A stretch of 64,000 bases of DNA, from NCBI GenBank assembly GCA_036346275.1, contig CM070730.1, positions 39,602,918 through 39,666,917 on the forward strand, written 5' to 3'. This document shows positions 10,936 to 22,447 of this stretch, piece by piece; position 1 is the stretch's first letter, and each line of letters opens with the position of its first letter. Position numbers and translations under genes: made by a program. The notes beneath the pieces are model-generated. The model did no database searches. It was given only the letters and a program-made list of their open reading frames with translations, and was not told where the DNA came from. The stretch is from Otatea glauca. Lineage: Eukaryota > Streptophyta > Magnoliopsida > Poales > Poaceae.

Positions 10936-11015
10936 ATCTACAACAAACAAGGTTATATGCAACCTACCACTTTCAACACCTGACTTGATTTATTTTTTTC
11001 TCTTGCATATTTCAG

Positions 11016-11111
11016 ATTGTTGAGTCTGTCATCATCAATGCTTTGCAACCCAGACTTAATTTGGACCCTACTCCATGCCTTGAAAGGCTTTGCAGCTCTA
11101 TTGTTAAGAAG
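11016..11111 (+). other. Exon-like 96-bp segment of unknown gene
   Basis: The segment sits between TTTCAG and GTAACC, is 96 nt (32 codons) and is open throughout: IVESVIINALQPRLNLDPTP, then CLERLCSSIVKK. An open frame that exactly fills consensus splice sites suggests a captured exon. I do not recognise the parent gene. Confidence 0.45.
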
Positions 11112-11517
11112 GTAACCCCGTTTTTTGTGTTTTTGGATATGCACTTAAATATATTGTTAGGCTTGGAAAGTATGGTAATTTGGCTTGCGCTTTTGTACCA
11201 AACTGTATGCAAAATAGATTGATTAGTTAAATTTGAACTCCATGCTTAACATTTCAACGATTCAAATTTATTTTTGATTGTGTATTTGTGTTGTACTTTT
11301 CTTATATCTTAATGTTCGTAGTCTTTCATGTTAGTAATAGTCGTTTATTTTTGACCCGAGGCTTGCTCAAATCCTGGCTCCGCCCCTTCCTCGTACGTTA
11401 CATTGGTAACCAATAACACGAGATGATTACGTAGAGATTACAAGGATCGGTTACAATCAATCAAATCTATACATTCTATACAAGTCTATCTTTCTATAAC
11501 AGATAATATCTTCAATA

Positions 11518-11700
11518 GCGCGGCGCGTCGGAGTCGGTCTGCCCCACCGCTACCGGCCACGAAGAGCGCTGCGGCGGCTGCCCCTGTGAGCTTCCTGATT
11601 GCGCGACGCACGTTGAGCAGCACTATCCAGGTTTTCCACTGCTACTGCCTCTTAACGTTTTCGTCGCCTGAGCACGACGAGGATGGAGAAAGAGTGGCTC
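11518..11700 (-). pseudogene. CslC-like pseudo-exon, upstream part
   Basis: The minus strand reads SGDENVKRQ, a stop, then WKTWIVLLNVRRAIRKLTG and AAAALFVAGSGG with a following RLRRAA. This resembles the region before the first transmembrane helix of CslC proteins (a K..TW.LLLKAHRA-like block followed by an Ala-rich helix and basic residues). It lines up directly upstream of the 400-800 fragment once Copia-1 is removed. Alone it would be weak evidence; the order and orientation with the other half make it credible. No start codon region is preserved with certainty. Confidence 0.45.
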
Positions 11701-11877
11701 GATGGAGTTGGTAATTTGGTTTAACGAGAATCAACGAAAGGCACAAGGTAATACATTGAAACGCGAAAAAACGTTGCGCAAGGGGCTTTCTGAAAATGTT
11801 CACACCAACCTGAAGCTCGCCAATGTGGCATGCCATGTGTACAAGGTTTGCTCGCGTGGACACTTAGGATGGACTAA
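11701..11877. other. Short unassigned interval
   Basis: Lies between the CslC-like remnant and the second Helitron-like repeat. No motif, repeat partner in the window or credible coding frame was seen. Confidence 0.4.
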
Positions 11878-12237
11878 TCTATACTCTTTATAATGCACCT
11901 AAGTATTTTTTTCTACGTTCACTCCAAATAATGCATCCCACTAGAGATAACCCAACCTTCATGCACCCAGCGAAACGTCCCCAGAAACTTGCCTCCATCA
12001 AAATTAACCTCTCAGATCTTTCCTCAGCTTTACTCACCCACATCCGATGGCTATTGTTTAATGTGTCTAACTCATCCCTGTAGCCCACAACAGATCTCCC
12101 CCCACCTCCAGCATCATCTCAAGGAAAAGGAAACAAATATCCTAAAATTAAGAAAAAGAAAACAAACGTTCTAGAAAAGAAAAAGACCATATATTACGTG
12201 CTGGGAAAAGGAAACCGGAAGACACGGCACTATACTA
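11878..12237. mobile_element. Short Helitron-like repeat, copy 2
   Basis: Runs from TCTATACTCTTTATAATGC to GGCACTATACTA and matches copy 1 (8129-8490) along its length, with scattered substitutions. The 3' end reads CTATAA rather than CTAGT, and the preceding bases are CTAA, so no shared duplication is evident. Confidence 0.5.
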
Positions 12238-15200
12238 TAACTCATTAAAATCACATCAGCATCTCAATGTGTGATCAAAATGTACAATGATCTGAAATGA
12301 CACGCACGTTCAAACAAGTTGAATGACCCCCGCTAATGCATTTTACTCTTATTATCTTGTGCCGTCAATTTTGGGCAAATTCTCTTCCAATGGGCTAATT
12401 GGATAGAACAAATATGGAGTGACCTCATACATATCTTGCGTGCGATTTGTCTGAAACCGACTCCCAGCAATCGGTGCTTCCGTCCTTTTACCGATCGGCT
12501 GAGCTCGATCAACGAGGGATGTAATTTTCCAGAAGATTTCGAAGCGGCCAGGCCAACGCTTATTTCCGGAAGATTATTAGGGCCCTAAAAATTACTCCCC
12601 CAGTCCCCTCATTCCTGCACACCGAAGATAAAAAGAACCAAGCCCCTCAGCCATTCTTCCCAAACCACCGAAGCCACCACAAGCCAAAGACCAGGAGGAG
12701 GAGTAAGAAGACGAAGAGCAAAGAGGCAAGCCAGAGCCAGCATTCACCAAGCCATTCACTTTCACCCACACCACAAAACCAAGTAGTAGAAGTCCACAGA
12801 TGCTCCCCAAGGCGAAGCCAACCAAGCACCAGCAAGCCAAGGCCACCAAGGTCCAGCAGCAAGGGCAAGAACAAGCTAAAGCCATTAGGAATAGGAAGAT
12901 CCCGAAGACCTCAAGCTAGCAGCAGCCTAGGACCACCTCCAACCAGATCCAGGGACAAACTGCCATCACCTCCTTCCCACCACATATCCCATCCTAGGTA
13001 ATCTTCACATACATTATGCTAGCTCCAAGAACATAGGATAAATGACCAATATAGTTTAGACTTAAGCTAGATAACTAGTGAATAGTAGTAAAAACTACCC
13101 TAGGTTTTAGATGAGGACCGCAATAGACGCGGCGCCATGCGTATCCAGAGAACTACTGCTCCCCCGCGTGCGGAAGAACTCTAGGTGTCGTCACAACACA
13201 GCCAAATCCATAGTAATCAACCCACATTTCATCATTAATCGTATCACAAACTTCAGGTGTGCAATTGAATAACAATCACATAACAATAATCAAGGAATTA
13301 GTAAACATTAAGGTAAGGGGAGGGGGGCAACCATGGTGTGGGGAGGCCGGAGTAGAGACCCATGCGGCAGCCAAGACCGAGGGAACCGATGGGGTAGACC
13401 AAGCCGTAGGTCGACCAAAGTGGTCGGGCGATGGGGAGACAGTGGCAAGGGGCTGTGGCGGCCCGAGGTGACCCTGGGCCGAGAGTGGCCAAGGAAGGGG
13501 CACGAGGCAGCGGATACCGGAGGCGCGAGGAGAGGCGGCGGAGACCGGAGGCCAGAGGAGGGATGTGGACCGAGACCCAGGGCGTAGGCTGCGTCGGTAG
13601 CTAGTGCGATATTAGGGCAGAGGCAGCCTGGCGCGATGCAAAGCCGGAGGAGATGGCCCGCTGGAGGATATGGCTCGGGCAGTGCGAGAGGGAGGCGGCC
13701 AGCCCGGTGCGACGTGTCAGGGCTGAGCCACGGGGCGGCGGGGTCAAACCTTGAGGCGACGCCACGGGAAACCGGCAGCAGGGATGAGCCTTAGTGCTGA
13801 CGGCGGCCGGTGGGGCACAGTCGGCATGAGTAAGGAGACTGGATCGAGAGCAATGGGGAAGAGGAAGAGAGAGTGAAGGGGAAGGGGAAATGGATAAGGC
13901 TGGAGAGGAAGGAAAAGAAAAAGAGAAAAAAATATTAACTAAAAAGGGGGAGAAAAATATTATCTAGAACTATGCATGATTCAAAATTAAATATACCTAA
14001 TTAAAATCTGATAAATAAATCAATATAAGTTATCGGACATTTAAATAAAGGGATGTTAGATTTAAAAGGGGCATTATACGTATATCAAATAGTAAAATTT
14101 TAAGAAAGGGTTGGACGCCATAGAACATGCAAAAATCTACTAGCCACCTAAAATATGATATTTTATAATTTTAGGAAATCCATCAGGTGATCTTCAGCAG
14201 CAATCGTGCGAGGAGGAATATTTTTACCAAAATCCAGGCAAGCAATCTCTTGATCATAGTTAAATATTTTTAATCACACATATTTACTTAAAAGTGATAT
14301 CACCACTGCATGGGAAAATATTTTAGATAAAACCATAAATTGGACGATGTTGGAAAAATGGTTTGATGATGAACTTCTAAGGCAGTGGTTGGTTATGAAT
14401 ATATTGAAATTATGATAAATTGTGCAGTATTTGAATTGTGAATTTGTTGAAATGACTTGTCCAATGAATGGAGCCGGTGATGTATGTATATAAGGTGAGT
14501 AGAGGGTGCCAAAGAGATGAGCATTACCGATGGGGCCCTCTACATAGGCTAGCACATAAGGATGAACCACTATACTCGGGCAATGAGTTGTATTTTCGTA
14601 TCAACCATAGTGTTTGGAAACGACCAGAAAAGGTTGTACTATGATGGTATTATGATCTCCACATTGGGCATGAGTAGATAACTAAGAGTGTAAAGTTCGG
14701 TATGTTGGGAGTCCCAGTGAGGGACACGATTTTGGAATTCAGCTGTGGTTGATGATTCCGGGATGCTATATTTAAACGCTATGAGATGATTGTTGCCGTT
14801 GTTAGTTGGAGTACAACTGGCATGCTACCAGGGTTGGTGATCTAATACCTGAGTAGTGATAAACGTTCTAGGTTCTCAACTGAGGTTAGGTTCACTATGT
14901 GTAAAGTAGTACAAACCTGCGCAGAGTAAAATTATGAATTCATGCCTGTCTCTTGGATTGGAGGCTACGGAAGCTAAATCTGCCTCATATACGAGTGCTA
15001 GTAGAAATTTCAAAGATTAAAATCGGAAACCCATATTTTCTTAATAAAACTCTATTTTCCTAAAAATAGATTTGAGAGAAAGTTGGTCATGAAATGGATG
15101 ATGGAAAAATTCATATATCGCATTTTGTTATTAATGCTTGCTAAGTACTTTTGTACTTACTCTTACTTAACTCCCTCTTTGTTTAGAAGCTAAGCATTAT

Positions 15201-15655
15201 GGATTCGCCTACGAGGCGTGGGCTGAGGGTCTTTCGCAAGGTTAGGGTGATGAGGTGACAGAGGACTACCAGGAGGACTGGGTGGAGTAGTGGATTGTAT
15301 GATAGTGCTAGTCGATCCATTAGGTACTTAGTGTTTTTGTAAATTATTTATTGATGTAATATATATGTTATGTAATATTTGATAACTATGAACTTGTAGC
15401 TTGTGTGGTGATGGATTGTAATAAGTTTCTATTTTAGTCTCTAACTATTATTCTACTGCAATACTATGAACACTTTTATTAACTGATAAAGTGTCGGGTG
15501 CGCCCGATATTTTGTTAGCTAATATGCCGAGATCAGTGTAATTAACTCCGAGCAATGGTGGTATTACTGCCATTACCCTGGCCTAATTATGTGGGTTGCC
15601 ATAGAAACGATCACAAGAGAACTCACAATTAGGTCCAGAAACCTTGCAAAACAGT
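12238..15655 (+). repeat. Diverged Gypsy-type LTR region, ends unresolved
   Basis: No gene is supported. The segment around 14890-14945 (GTGTAAAGTAGTACAAACC, then GCAGAGTAAAA and a palindrome) aligns with the same part of the Gypsy LTRs at 54570-54622, and 15135-15160 (GCTAAGTACTTTTGTACTTA) matches their GCTGAGTACTTTTTGTACTC. So at least 13.9-15.5 kb is an old plus-orientation LTR. The purine-rich GC block at 13320-13880 could be its promoter side. 12590-13000 looks like a C-rich leader ending at a possible splice donor (AGGTAATC near 12998) but has no coding motif. Confidence 0.5.
14934..14943 (+). promoter_or_regulatory. Palindrome at the conserved LTR position
   Basis: ATGAATTCAT is a perfect 10-bp palindrome that follows GCAGAGTAAAATT, the same context that precedes the 12-bp palindromes in the other Gypsy LTRs. 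No second inverted repeat follows here. Confidence 0.5.
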
Positions 15656-15861
15656 TGTCGGGACCCAAATATTCAAATCCAGACCCTTTATGTATATCGC
15701 ATTAGTCCAAAATCACGCTAGTGCACACAGGCTCAACATAGATGAATATCACAATCATACAAAGCGAAAACATAATAAAATTCTCCATATATTAAATATA
15801 AACCTATTGATTGACCTTTTGATAGACTTTACATAACTAAGACATGTAGGGCTAAACTAGA

Positions 15862-17452
15862 TGAAGGACCATGTGGAGGTCCATCCATGTTTGTGATGAG
15901 TATTTGACTTCATTTGAGCAAGGTGTGCTCAAGTTTGAGTTTGATTTGGATTGATTTTCAAAATAAAGCAATTTGAGTTGTCTCTGCCAGGAGTGGCAGT
16001 ACCGGCCGTATGGGCGCGGTAGTGATGAGTTGGATGGGTTTATTGCATATCATTGTGGGCATTGCTATGAAAGGTTTTTCCTTGTCTTTGATGGTTGCAG
16101 GGCGACGGTGCTAGGTCATGGTGAGGCGGAGGATGATCGGGACTAGGCGAGGAGCGTTGGAGGTCCAGACGGTTGGGAGATCGCCGGAAGATGATCGGAG
16201 ACGGAGTTCGGGCAAGTCAAGAAGACAAGGAAAGGAAATGATGCTAGCTAGATGCCGCGTGGATCAATGAGGGCCGTCGGATTGAGGTCTAGTTGATAGG
16301 TTAGCGGATCTAGGTAGTATGCTTTGAAAACCGTGCAAGAAAACCCGGTATATGTGTGGGTTTTGGGTTAGCCCTTGCATGGCTGTGTGTGTGGGTTAAT
16401 CCTAGCCCTTAGATGAGTGCTCTAGGGTTGAGAGACTCATCCAAGGGTGGTAGGTGGCCCAAGAGTAGTATAAATAGGGGTGGAGGTGTAGCCTCCTCCC
16501 TTTGAAGGTTTTGTGGTTTGTGAATGCTCCTTTGAGCTTTGCCCACATGAAAGTGAGGCTCTGTAACTTCTCCTTCTAGAAATGAAAGTTTTATCCATCC
16601 ATCTCTGAATTTATTTTGCGCATTTACATTATGTCTTTACTTTACGCAATTTAAATTCAGCATTTACTTTCCCGCAATTACATTCTCGCAATTTACTTTC
16701 ACGCAATTTGGATTTGCCTCCCCTCCTTCTAAATGTTGTTGATCTTGGATATTTTGAGTGTGTTCATATGGTTTTACATCTCTTTTGCACTCTTGGATTG
16801 AGTAGAGAACATCTTTTCTTTCAAGTCCCAACTTTGTTCAGAACTTGTTCTTTGCGCAGCATTTAGTATTTGATTTTTATAAAAATATAGAAAAATCCTT
16901 TTTAAGTGATTCTTATTGGATAAGGTGCGGGACTCTGATATGCACATGCAAAAAAATGTTGGAGTTCACTTGTTGCACCGTTTGGGCGCCATGAGGTGAA
17001 AACCGAGCCCCAAACTTTCTGTAAGGATTTTTGATGAGAAATTTGGTGGAGTTCTTCAAGACTCTGATGCTCATAGGGAGAAAAAGTCTAAAATTTTTTG
17101 AGCTGCAAAAACCCACCAACCTCCTGTTCAAATTGAGGACAAGTTCTGGAAATTCTGCTTTTGCTTTTCTGAAAATGACTTTTGTGATTTGAATTTATGT
17201 CCTTTCTAAAAGCAAGAGTTTGATTGATTCCTCTTTATCTTGGACACTAGACAACCAGGATTGTGACTCAAAAATCCCCACATATTTTATGGTAATTATC
17301 CATGCAAGCTAGGGGTACACATAGTTGTCTAGTTTTTCGGGCTTTTCACGATTTACTTTGAGCGATCTTGTTGAGGTTTTTGTTGGAGTATTTTGGGGGA
17401 AAATTTATTTGCGACCATTCACCCCCTCTCTATTCGCCATCTCGGTCCTTCA
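15862..17452 (+). mobile_element. Solo LTR of TGAAGGACC family, TSD CTAGA
   Basis: It starts TGAAGGACC and ends GGTCCTTCA, with perfect CTAGA duplications at 15857-15861 and 17453-17457. TATAAATAGGGG at 16469-16480 sets the plus orientation. It is 1591 bp without internal domains or a second LTR. A copy of 1642 bp lies inverted at 56395-58036 with its own TSD. The coding family of the parent element cannot be told from the LTR. Confidence 0.8.
16469..16480 (+). promoter_or_regulatory. LTR TATA box
   Basis: TATAAATAGGGG is a strong plant TATA context and is conserved in the inverted copy near 57419. Confidence 0.6.
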
Positions 17453-17554
17453 CTAGAAATATTAAACTTAAACTGCAACGGAAATAAAACGTAGATAACT
17501 ATAAATATAACATAGGCAACTGACAAGGCTTGCACCCTAGATGTCGGTCTCCTT

Positions 17555-18711
17555 TGTTTGGAAATCGGGGTGGGAAAGACCCAGTAAATTTGAAAATTTT
17601 ATCCCCTTCCCGGACCGATCGCATGCATTAGAACCAAGATATAGAAAATACCAAAAGCAATAAATGCGTACCATGGTCCTGAGAGCGCAAATACAAAGCT
17701 TTTGCAGAAGCTCATAGCTTCAACGCCTGGACGTAGTAGCGAAAATGGATACGTCGGACCTTCGTCGCAGTAGCAGCCACGACCTTCAGGTATCCACACG
17801 AACAGGCAGACAATACCTTATGCCATTATGCTAGTACCGTGAAATACGACTCTTATGACCTTTTATCTGGCTTAGGTGAAACTTTTTCACCTACCTTTCT
17901 TTTCCTATCAATTTTCTGAACCTAGAACCCAAATTTATAGCCAAACATATTGTAGCAAAATGGGTGCTACGGTAACCGACAGCTGGCACTGTTTATATGT
18001 AAATTGCTACAGTACAAACACCTACCATAGTTCATATGTTGGCTGCTACCGTGCCTACCAATATGCTATAGTATTTTCCATCACTACTACGGTAATTTTC
18101 AGCACTATTACAGTGATTTCAGCACAAAAATCATATTTTTGCATGCAGGTTTGCAACCCTTTTTATAAACAACCAGATATCATGTTCAATCGCATTGACG
18201 CGTATGTCACGAGAGAAGATTTCATAGATCTATCTTAAGCCTATTCTTGTGTGTGACCCTTTAGGTTCATGCTATGTTGGCAATAAATCAAAAAACTCTT
18301 TTTCTGATTCATTAGTCACAAGCGACTCCTAGCAGAACCTAACGACTACCCAAATTGCATGAATTTTGTTTATCCGACAAACCATCAATGAATACATCTC
18401 GGTCCTTTTGTCACTTTGATATCATGGTTTAACTCAAGGTTGAGGTCTATCATCATTGCACTGTTAAACTAATTTTCTCGATTCTCTGAAGTAGACTAAT
18501 AAGAACGATCGATTAACACCTTTAATAGTTTGGACATGGCCTTGCACATTTTTTAGTTTATTTCATCCAGTGGCCGATCTATATCTTTCCCTCGGTACGA
18601 TGACGACAAATTCCATCTTGATCATACACTTCCCTCTACATGATTCAAAGTATACCCGAGTGTTGTCATTATGATTATCCAGTTACAAACAACGTTAGAC
18701 AACATCAAAGC
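17555..18711 (-). repeat. Angela-like Copia LTR, left piece
   Basis: TGTTTGGAAATCGGGG onward aligns with 2600-3765, including CAATAAATGCGTACC, CAACGCCTGGACGTAGTAG and the TGTTGTCATTATGATTATCC block. It breaks at 18711, where Gypsy-2 is inserted (TSD AAAGC), and continues at 58574. It is diverged by many substitutions from the 2600 copy. Confidence 0.75.
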
Positions 18712-18842
18712 TGTCGGGACCCTCTGTGTTGTCATTATTAGTCAATTTTTCTTTTTCTTTAGAAAATAATTTTGGACACTCCTAAGAGATACCAACTACC
18801 TAGGGCCAAGACCTATAGTCAGTATGGCTCTGATACCACCGC
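18712..18842 (-). repeat. Gypsy-2 residual third unit: LTR stub plus PBS region
   Basis: About 20 bp of LTR end (TGTCGGGACCCTCTGTGT with an internal gap) is joined to 18741-18842, which matches 36155-36263, the 5' leader next to the primer site. TGGCTCTGATACCA at 18825-18838 is the Met-tRNA site complement facing the LTR at 18843. This order means a third LTR and internal unit once existed and was mostly deleted. Confidence 0.75.
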
Positions 18843-19491
18843 TGTCGGGACCCGAATTTGCAAATCCGGACCCTCTGTGTATACCGTACTAGTCTAGGAT
18901 CACGCTAGTGCACACAGGCTCAACATAGATGCTATCATAGTCATACACAGCGGAATATAGCATAAGTTTAATAATTAATAGTAACTGTTGTCTTACATGA
19001 TTATTGCCACACATGGCTTATAAAAGAAATAGCAAATAAGCAGCAGCGAAAAAAAATAAGCGTGGCAGCTCCCCAGTTCACCATAGGCAACTGACGAGGC
19101 TCGGACCCTAAGCATTCGCATCCATATAATCCTCCTCCATGAAAGGCGTAGATCCTTCCTCTTCTGAAGATGTTGTTGTTGGGGTGAGTACATAAAGCAC
19201 TCAACAAGTTGTGCACAGCAATGCAAGTCTAATATTCTATATGCTTGGCTTAATCAAAGGGAATGGCTAATAAGGATATTTTGCAATAAAGCGGCATTTA
19301 ACAAGAATACAGTAAATAGATTGGAAAGCAGTAAAACAAATAACAGTACTGAATAGATTCAGCATTTCTGAAATAAACCAAGTTTCCAATCCGAAATCAA
19401 TTTCCACCTCCCATGGCACCCTGCCATCCCAACAAGTTTTTGTTTAACAAAAATCTGACCCTTAACTGTAATTCCCGAGCATTGCCCAATA

Positions 19492-19515
19492 CCGTGAGCA
19501 CGGCTATTCGAATAG
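19492..19515 (-). promoter_or_regulatory. Conserved LTR palindrome block
   Basis: CTATTCGAATAG (19504-19515) is a perfect 12-bp palindrome. Adjoining it, CCGTGAGCACGG (19492-19503) has 5-bp arms and a 2-base spacer. The second LTR has both at 36914-36937. Confidence 0.7.
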
Positions 19516-20699
19516 ATTGTACACTCTGCAGAGGTTATGCACTTTACCCACACGATACAACCAAACACCACCAAGGCGAGTGATCATAACAAAGCCTTTA
19601 TAATGCTACACCTAGACCCAAGATCTTTGTTCGCTAAGGTTTCAACATCAAGGGTTAAACCACCACAACAGGCCCCCTCTTGCGCCGCAGTGAGTTAAGC
19701 GTAAACCCGGACTCACTATTCACCACGACAAGATCAAATCTAGGTTTCACAAATTATTCAAATTAGGTCTGTCCCATTCCAGACATGTGGTTGCAAGAAA
19801 GACTCAGGTCAAAGGCTTGCAAGGTTAAGTCCTTAAGGTGATTAAGGCAAGACTTCCACATAACCCTGTCAATCCTGGCCCACCTTGGCACACTCCCCCT
19901 TGCCACTTGCCCCAATCTAAATCATTACCACCACAGTTGATTACCAAGCACCACGTGCCACCAACCTTTTAATCTAGTTGTGTGACCTCCTCGCCACGAC
20001 AACCTGATATCACCGTGTGACAACACATGACACACAAATGTTTAAACATTGTTCCATATTCCATTAGTCAAGATTAAGTAACAACATTCCGACACATGTG
20101 ATGACGTGGCATGGCTAAGCAATCTACGACGGTCTAACTAGTCCTATGTTGATTATTAATATTAACCAACTATAATTCCACATCCTAAGGTGACAATTAG
20201 ATCATGGCATAAAATTGACAAGGTGTGATTTAATTCAATTAGGCATATCATCTAATTCCAAGATTAATTGAAATCATTTATACACATAAAATATCATGCA
20301 TAATTTAAAAGATAAAATAGCAATTTGGTGAAATTCGGTGCAACATGATCAAAGCACAACTTGCCTTGGGGTAGGTGCTGGTCTTGCTCTGAGCTTGGGT
20401 CTTGATGCGATGAATCTTCCTCCGGATCACCGAGCAGTTCAACGTCTACGCGAAACGATGCCAAAATAGCAAATAAACACAAAAACAGAGAGCAAACAAA
20501 CTCTAAAAATAAAATAAAATTCACCAATAAATAGATCTTGATTTTAAATTTTTTTACAAATTTGAATCACACAAATCTGAGTTAAAATGCAAAAGATATA
20601 GCCTTTTGAAGTTTTGAATAAATAATGAAATATAGAAAATAGAATTTCCGATTTTCCCGAAATATTTTTCTATTGAAAAATATTTTAATTGCGCAACGC

Positions 20700-20707
20700 T
20701 GACGTCA
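20700..20707. promoter_or_regulatory. TGACGTCA bZIP-type site in Gypsy-2 LTR
   Basis: The palindromic TGACGTCA lies in GCGCAACGCTGACGTCAGCC. The same octamer occurs at the matching place in the other LTR (55671), in the Gypsy-P 3' LTR (53499), and twice at 62997 and 63008. It is a TGA/bZIP consensus; function is inferred. Confidence 0.5.
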
Positions 20708-20932
20708 GCCCTGGCCCGAGCCAATCAGGCGCTGACACGTCACCTGGCGCACAGACCTGGTCCACCGTGGATGCGGCTCACGGCGCCTCGTGCCCGACAC
20801 GCGCGCGCGATCTCATCGGCATGCGACGCCCGCGCCGATGATGCTCGACACGCGCGCACATCTGCGAGGATCCGACGGCTAGCGAACTACACCAACATGG
20901 CACTATCCTCGATCGCTCATCTTAGATCTAAT

Positions 20933-22295
20933 CATAGTGTTATGCCCTTGAGGCAATCATTTAGATGATTGTAACATGACTATGTTTATGAATAATAATA
21001 TGATTATTGGTCCAATGAATGTATATCATTGTATTGATCAACAAGTATGTGACTTGATTATGAAGCTCTTTACTTAATGATGTAATTCGATAAATATCTC
21101 GATCGGATATCATCGATAGGACTACGATGAATAGATCAAGACATGTAGTGATCGATGATCATGCTTCATAGATCATGGGATATGGAGATATCATCTCTAC
21201 ATTGTGGACCATGTTGAAGAACATGGGTTAGATAGACCCGCTATGGGACATCGCGAGAATGTTTCATTCTTATGTGTCATCGATGTATCTCATACCTAGA
21301 AGATGTATGATCCTTAGACTGAGATTGTCATATTCCCTACATGTGTAATAGTTTTCCTTGGGGCTATCAAACACTACTTCCTAACCGGATAGTCATAAAG
21401 GTAGCTTTCATGTTTACTATGAAACGTGCGAGAGGAAGTGAGCAATAAGATGGAATTTGCCACTCCAATGAAACAGAGATATATGACAAGGCCACTCGTG
21501 TGATATGATTAAGAAAGTGCATGGCCATGCCGTGATTGAGGAGTCAATCACAACTTATTAATATATCACGGATACGAGAGATGGATTGAATCATCAAAGG
21601 ATGACATGCTTCTCGCCTTGAGATCAATCTTCATATACTTGGCAAAGGGATTATTACATGAGTTCTTTTGATAGGTTCTGCTCGATTTGATCACAAGATG
21701 TTTGGGAGTTGGCATACTTTGCAAGAAGCCGCTACCAACTATTGGATTGAAAAGGAGTTTTCCAATCCATGTCCAAACATATGTGAACCTGCAGGTCACA
21801 TACTTAATGGTCCGACGCATTAATTTGGATTGGATCCGTAATTAATGAACCTCGTGGGCTTAGCATGCCGGTGGGCCCCGGTTTAGGTTTCATCTCGTGG
21901 CTATATAAGGAGGGAGGAGGAGGCGCAGAGTGTGCTTTCCACGGTTTAGGTTTGATTCACTTGAAACCCTAGCCTCCTCCTCTCGCCGCCTCGCCGAGCG
22001 ACTAGGTGCTTGCACACGACGCACGCGGCGTTCCATCTCTGGACGTGTGGACTCATCGCGGTGACGCTGCTGCGATCAAGCGGCGTGGGAGGACGATCCA
22101 CGGCGAGGCGAGGACGATCCACTACATCGACGCAACGATCAGCGCGGCGAGGACGAACCACTACATCGACGCGCGAAGGATTCCGCAATCTGCGCGCCTA
22201 GTGGTAATCTTATCTATGATCCTCTTCTTGCGGTAGCTTTACGTTGCGCGGTAGTTTTTTTTTTGTGCTAGCGTAGCATACCGCGTTTCCTCACA
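20933..22295 (+). repeat. Copia-B 5' LTR
   Basis: Matches 27877-29235 and 59951-61320. The first bases are damaged (CATAGTGTTATGCCC against TGTTAGTGTTATGCCC). TATATAAGG at 21903 is the likely TATA box. The end GTTTCCTCACA is followed by a degraded primer site, GGGTATCGAGCC (22297-22308), missing one base relative to TGGTATCAGAGCC. Confidence 0.85.
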
Positions 22296-22447
22296 AGGGT
22301 ATCGAGCCATCTCGTATAGTTTTGTGATCTGGATGTTGCACATATGATGTGTGAGGTTAGTAGATTGGATCTATTACATGTTCACCAGTTCATGTGATGA
22401 ATTGGTGACGGCAACCATCGATGAGATCGATCGATTTAGGGTTTGAG

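Larger units (their letters stand above)
9701..11388. mobile_element. Non-autonomous hAT-like transposon with captured gene pieces
   Basis: It begins CAGGGGCGGAGCTGGG and ends CCTGGCTCCGCCCCTT, giving short imperfect terminal inverted repeats of the CAGGGGCGG type common in plant hAT elements. It is bounded by 8-bp duplications, CCTCGTAT at 9693-9700 and CCTCGTAC at 11389-11396. The uninterrupted target can be seen in the other Copia-1 LTR near 900. The 1.7-kb interior has no transposase. A GC-rich 5' third (about 9840-10290) is unassigned, and the rest contains fructokinase pieces plus one exon-like segment. A Mutator-like Pack-MULE is less likely because of the 8-bp duplication and very short ends. 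Confidence 0.75.
9590..11517 (-). repeat. Copia-1 5' LTR, interrupted by hAT-like element
   Basis: TGTGAGAGAAAACCGAAGG continues to 9700 and resumes at 11397 to end TTCAATA at 11517 (the 3' LTR ends TTCAACA). Without the insertion it matches 801-1024 along its length. The outer flank is the upstream part of the CslC-like pseudo-exon. Confidence 0.85.
15656..17554 (-). repeat. Gypsy LTR fragment (minus), interrupted
   Basis: TGTCGGGACCCAAATATTC, then GCACACAGGCTCAACATAGATG at 15720-15745, matches the outer end of the Gypsy-2 LTRs. After the solo LTR at 15862-17452 it resumes with CATAGGCAACTGACAAGGC, and it is cut at 17554 by the Angela-like LTR. Confidence 0.7.

Noticed and set aside
12592..12885. 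Cys/Leu-rich minus-strand frame
   Set aside because: Complement of a C/A-rich leader-like stretch; no supporting motif or neighbour.
13259..13587. Gly/Arg-rich frames on both strands
   Set aside because: Purine-biased low-complexity DNA; frames exist on both strands and have no homology I recognise.
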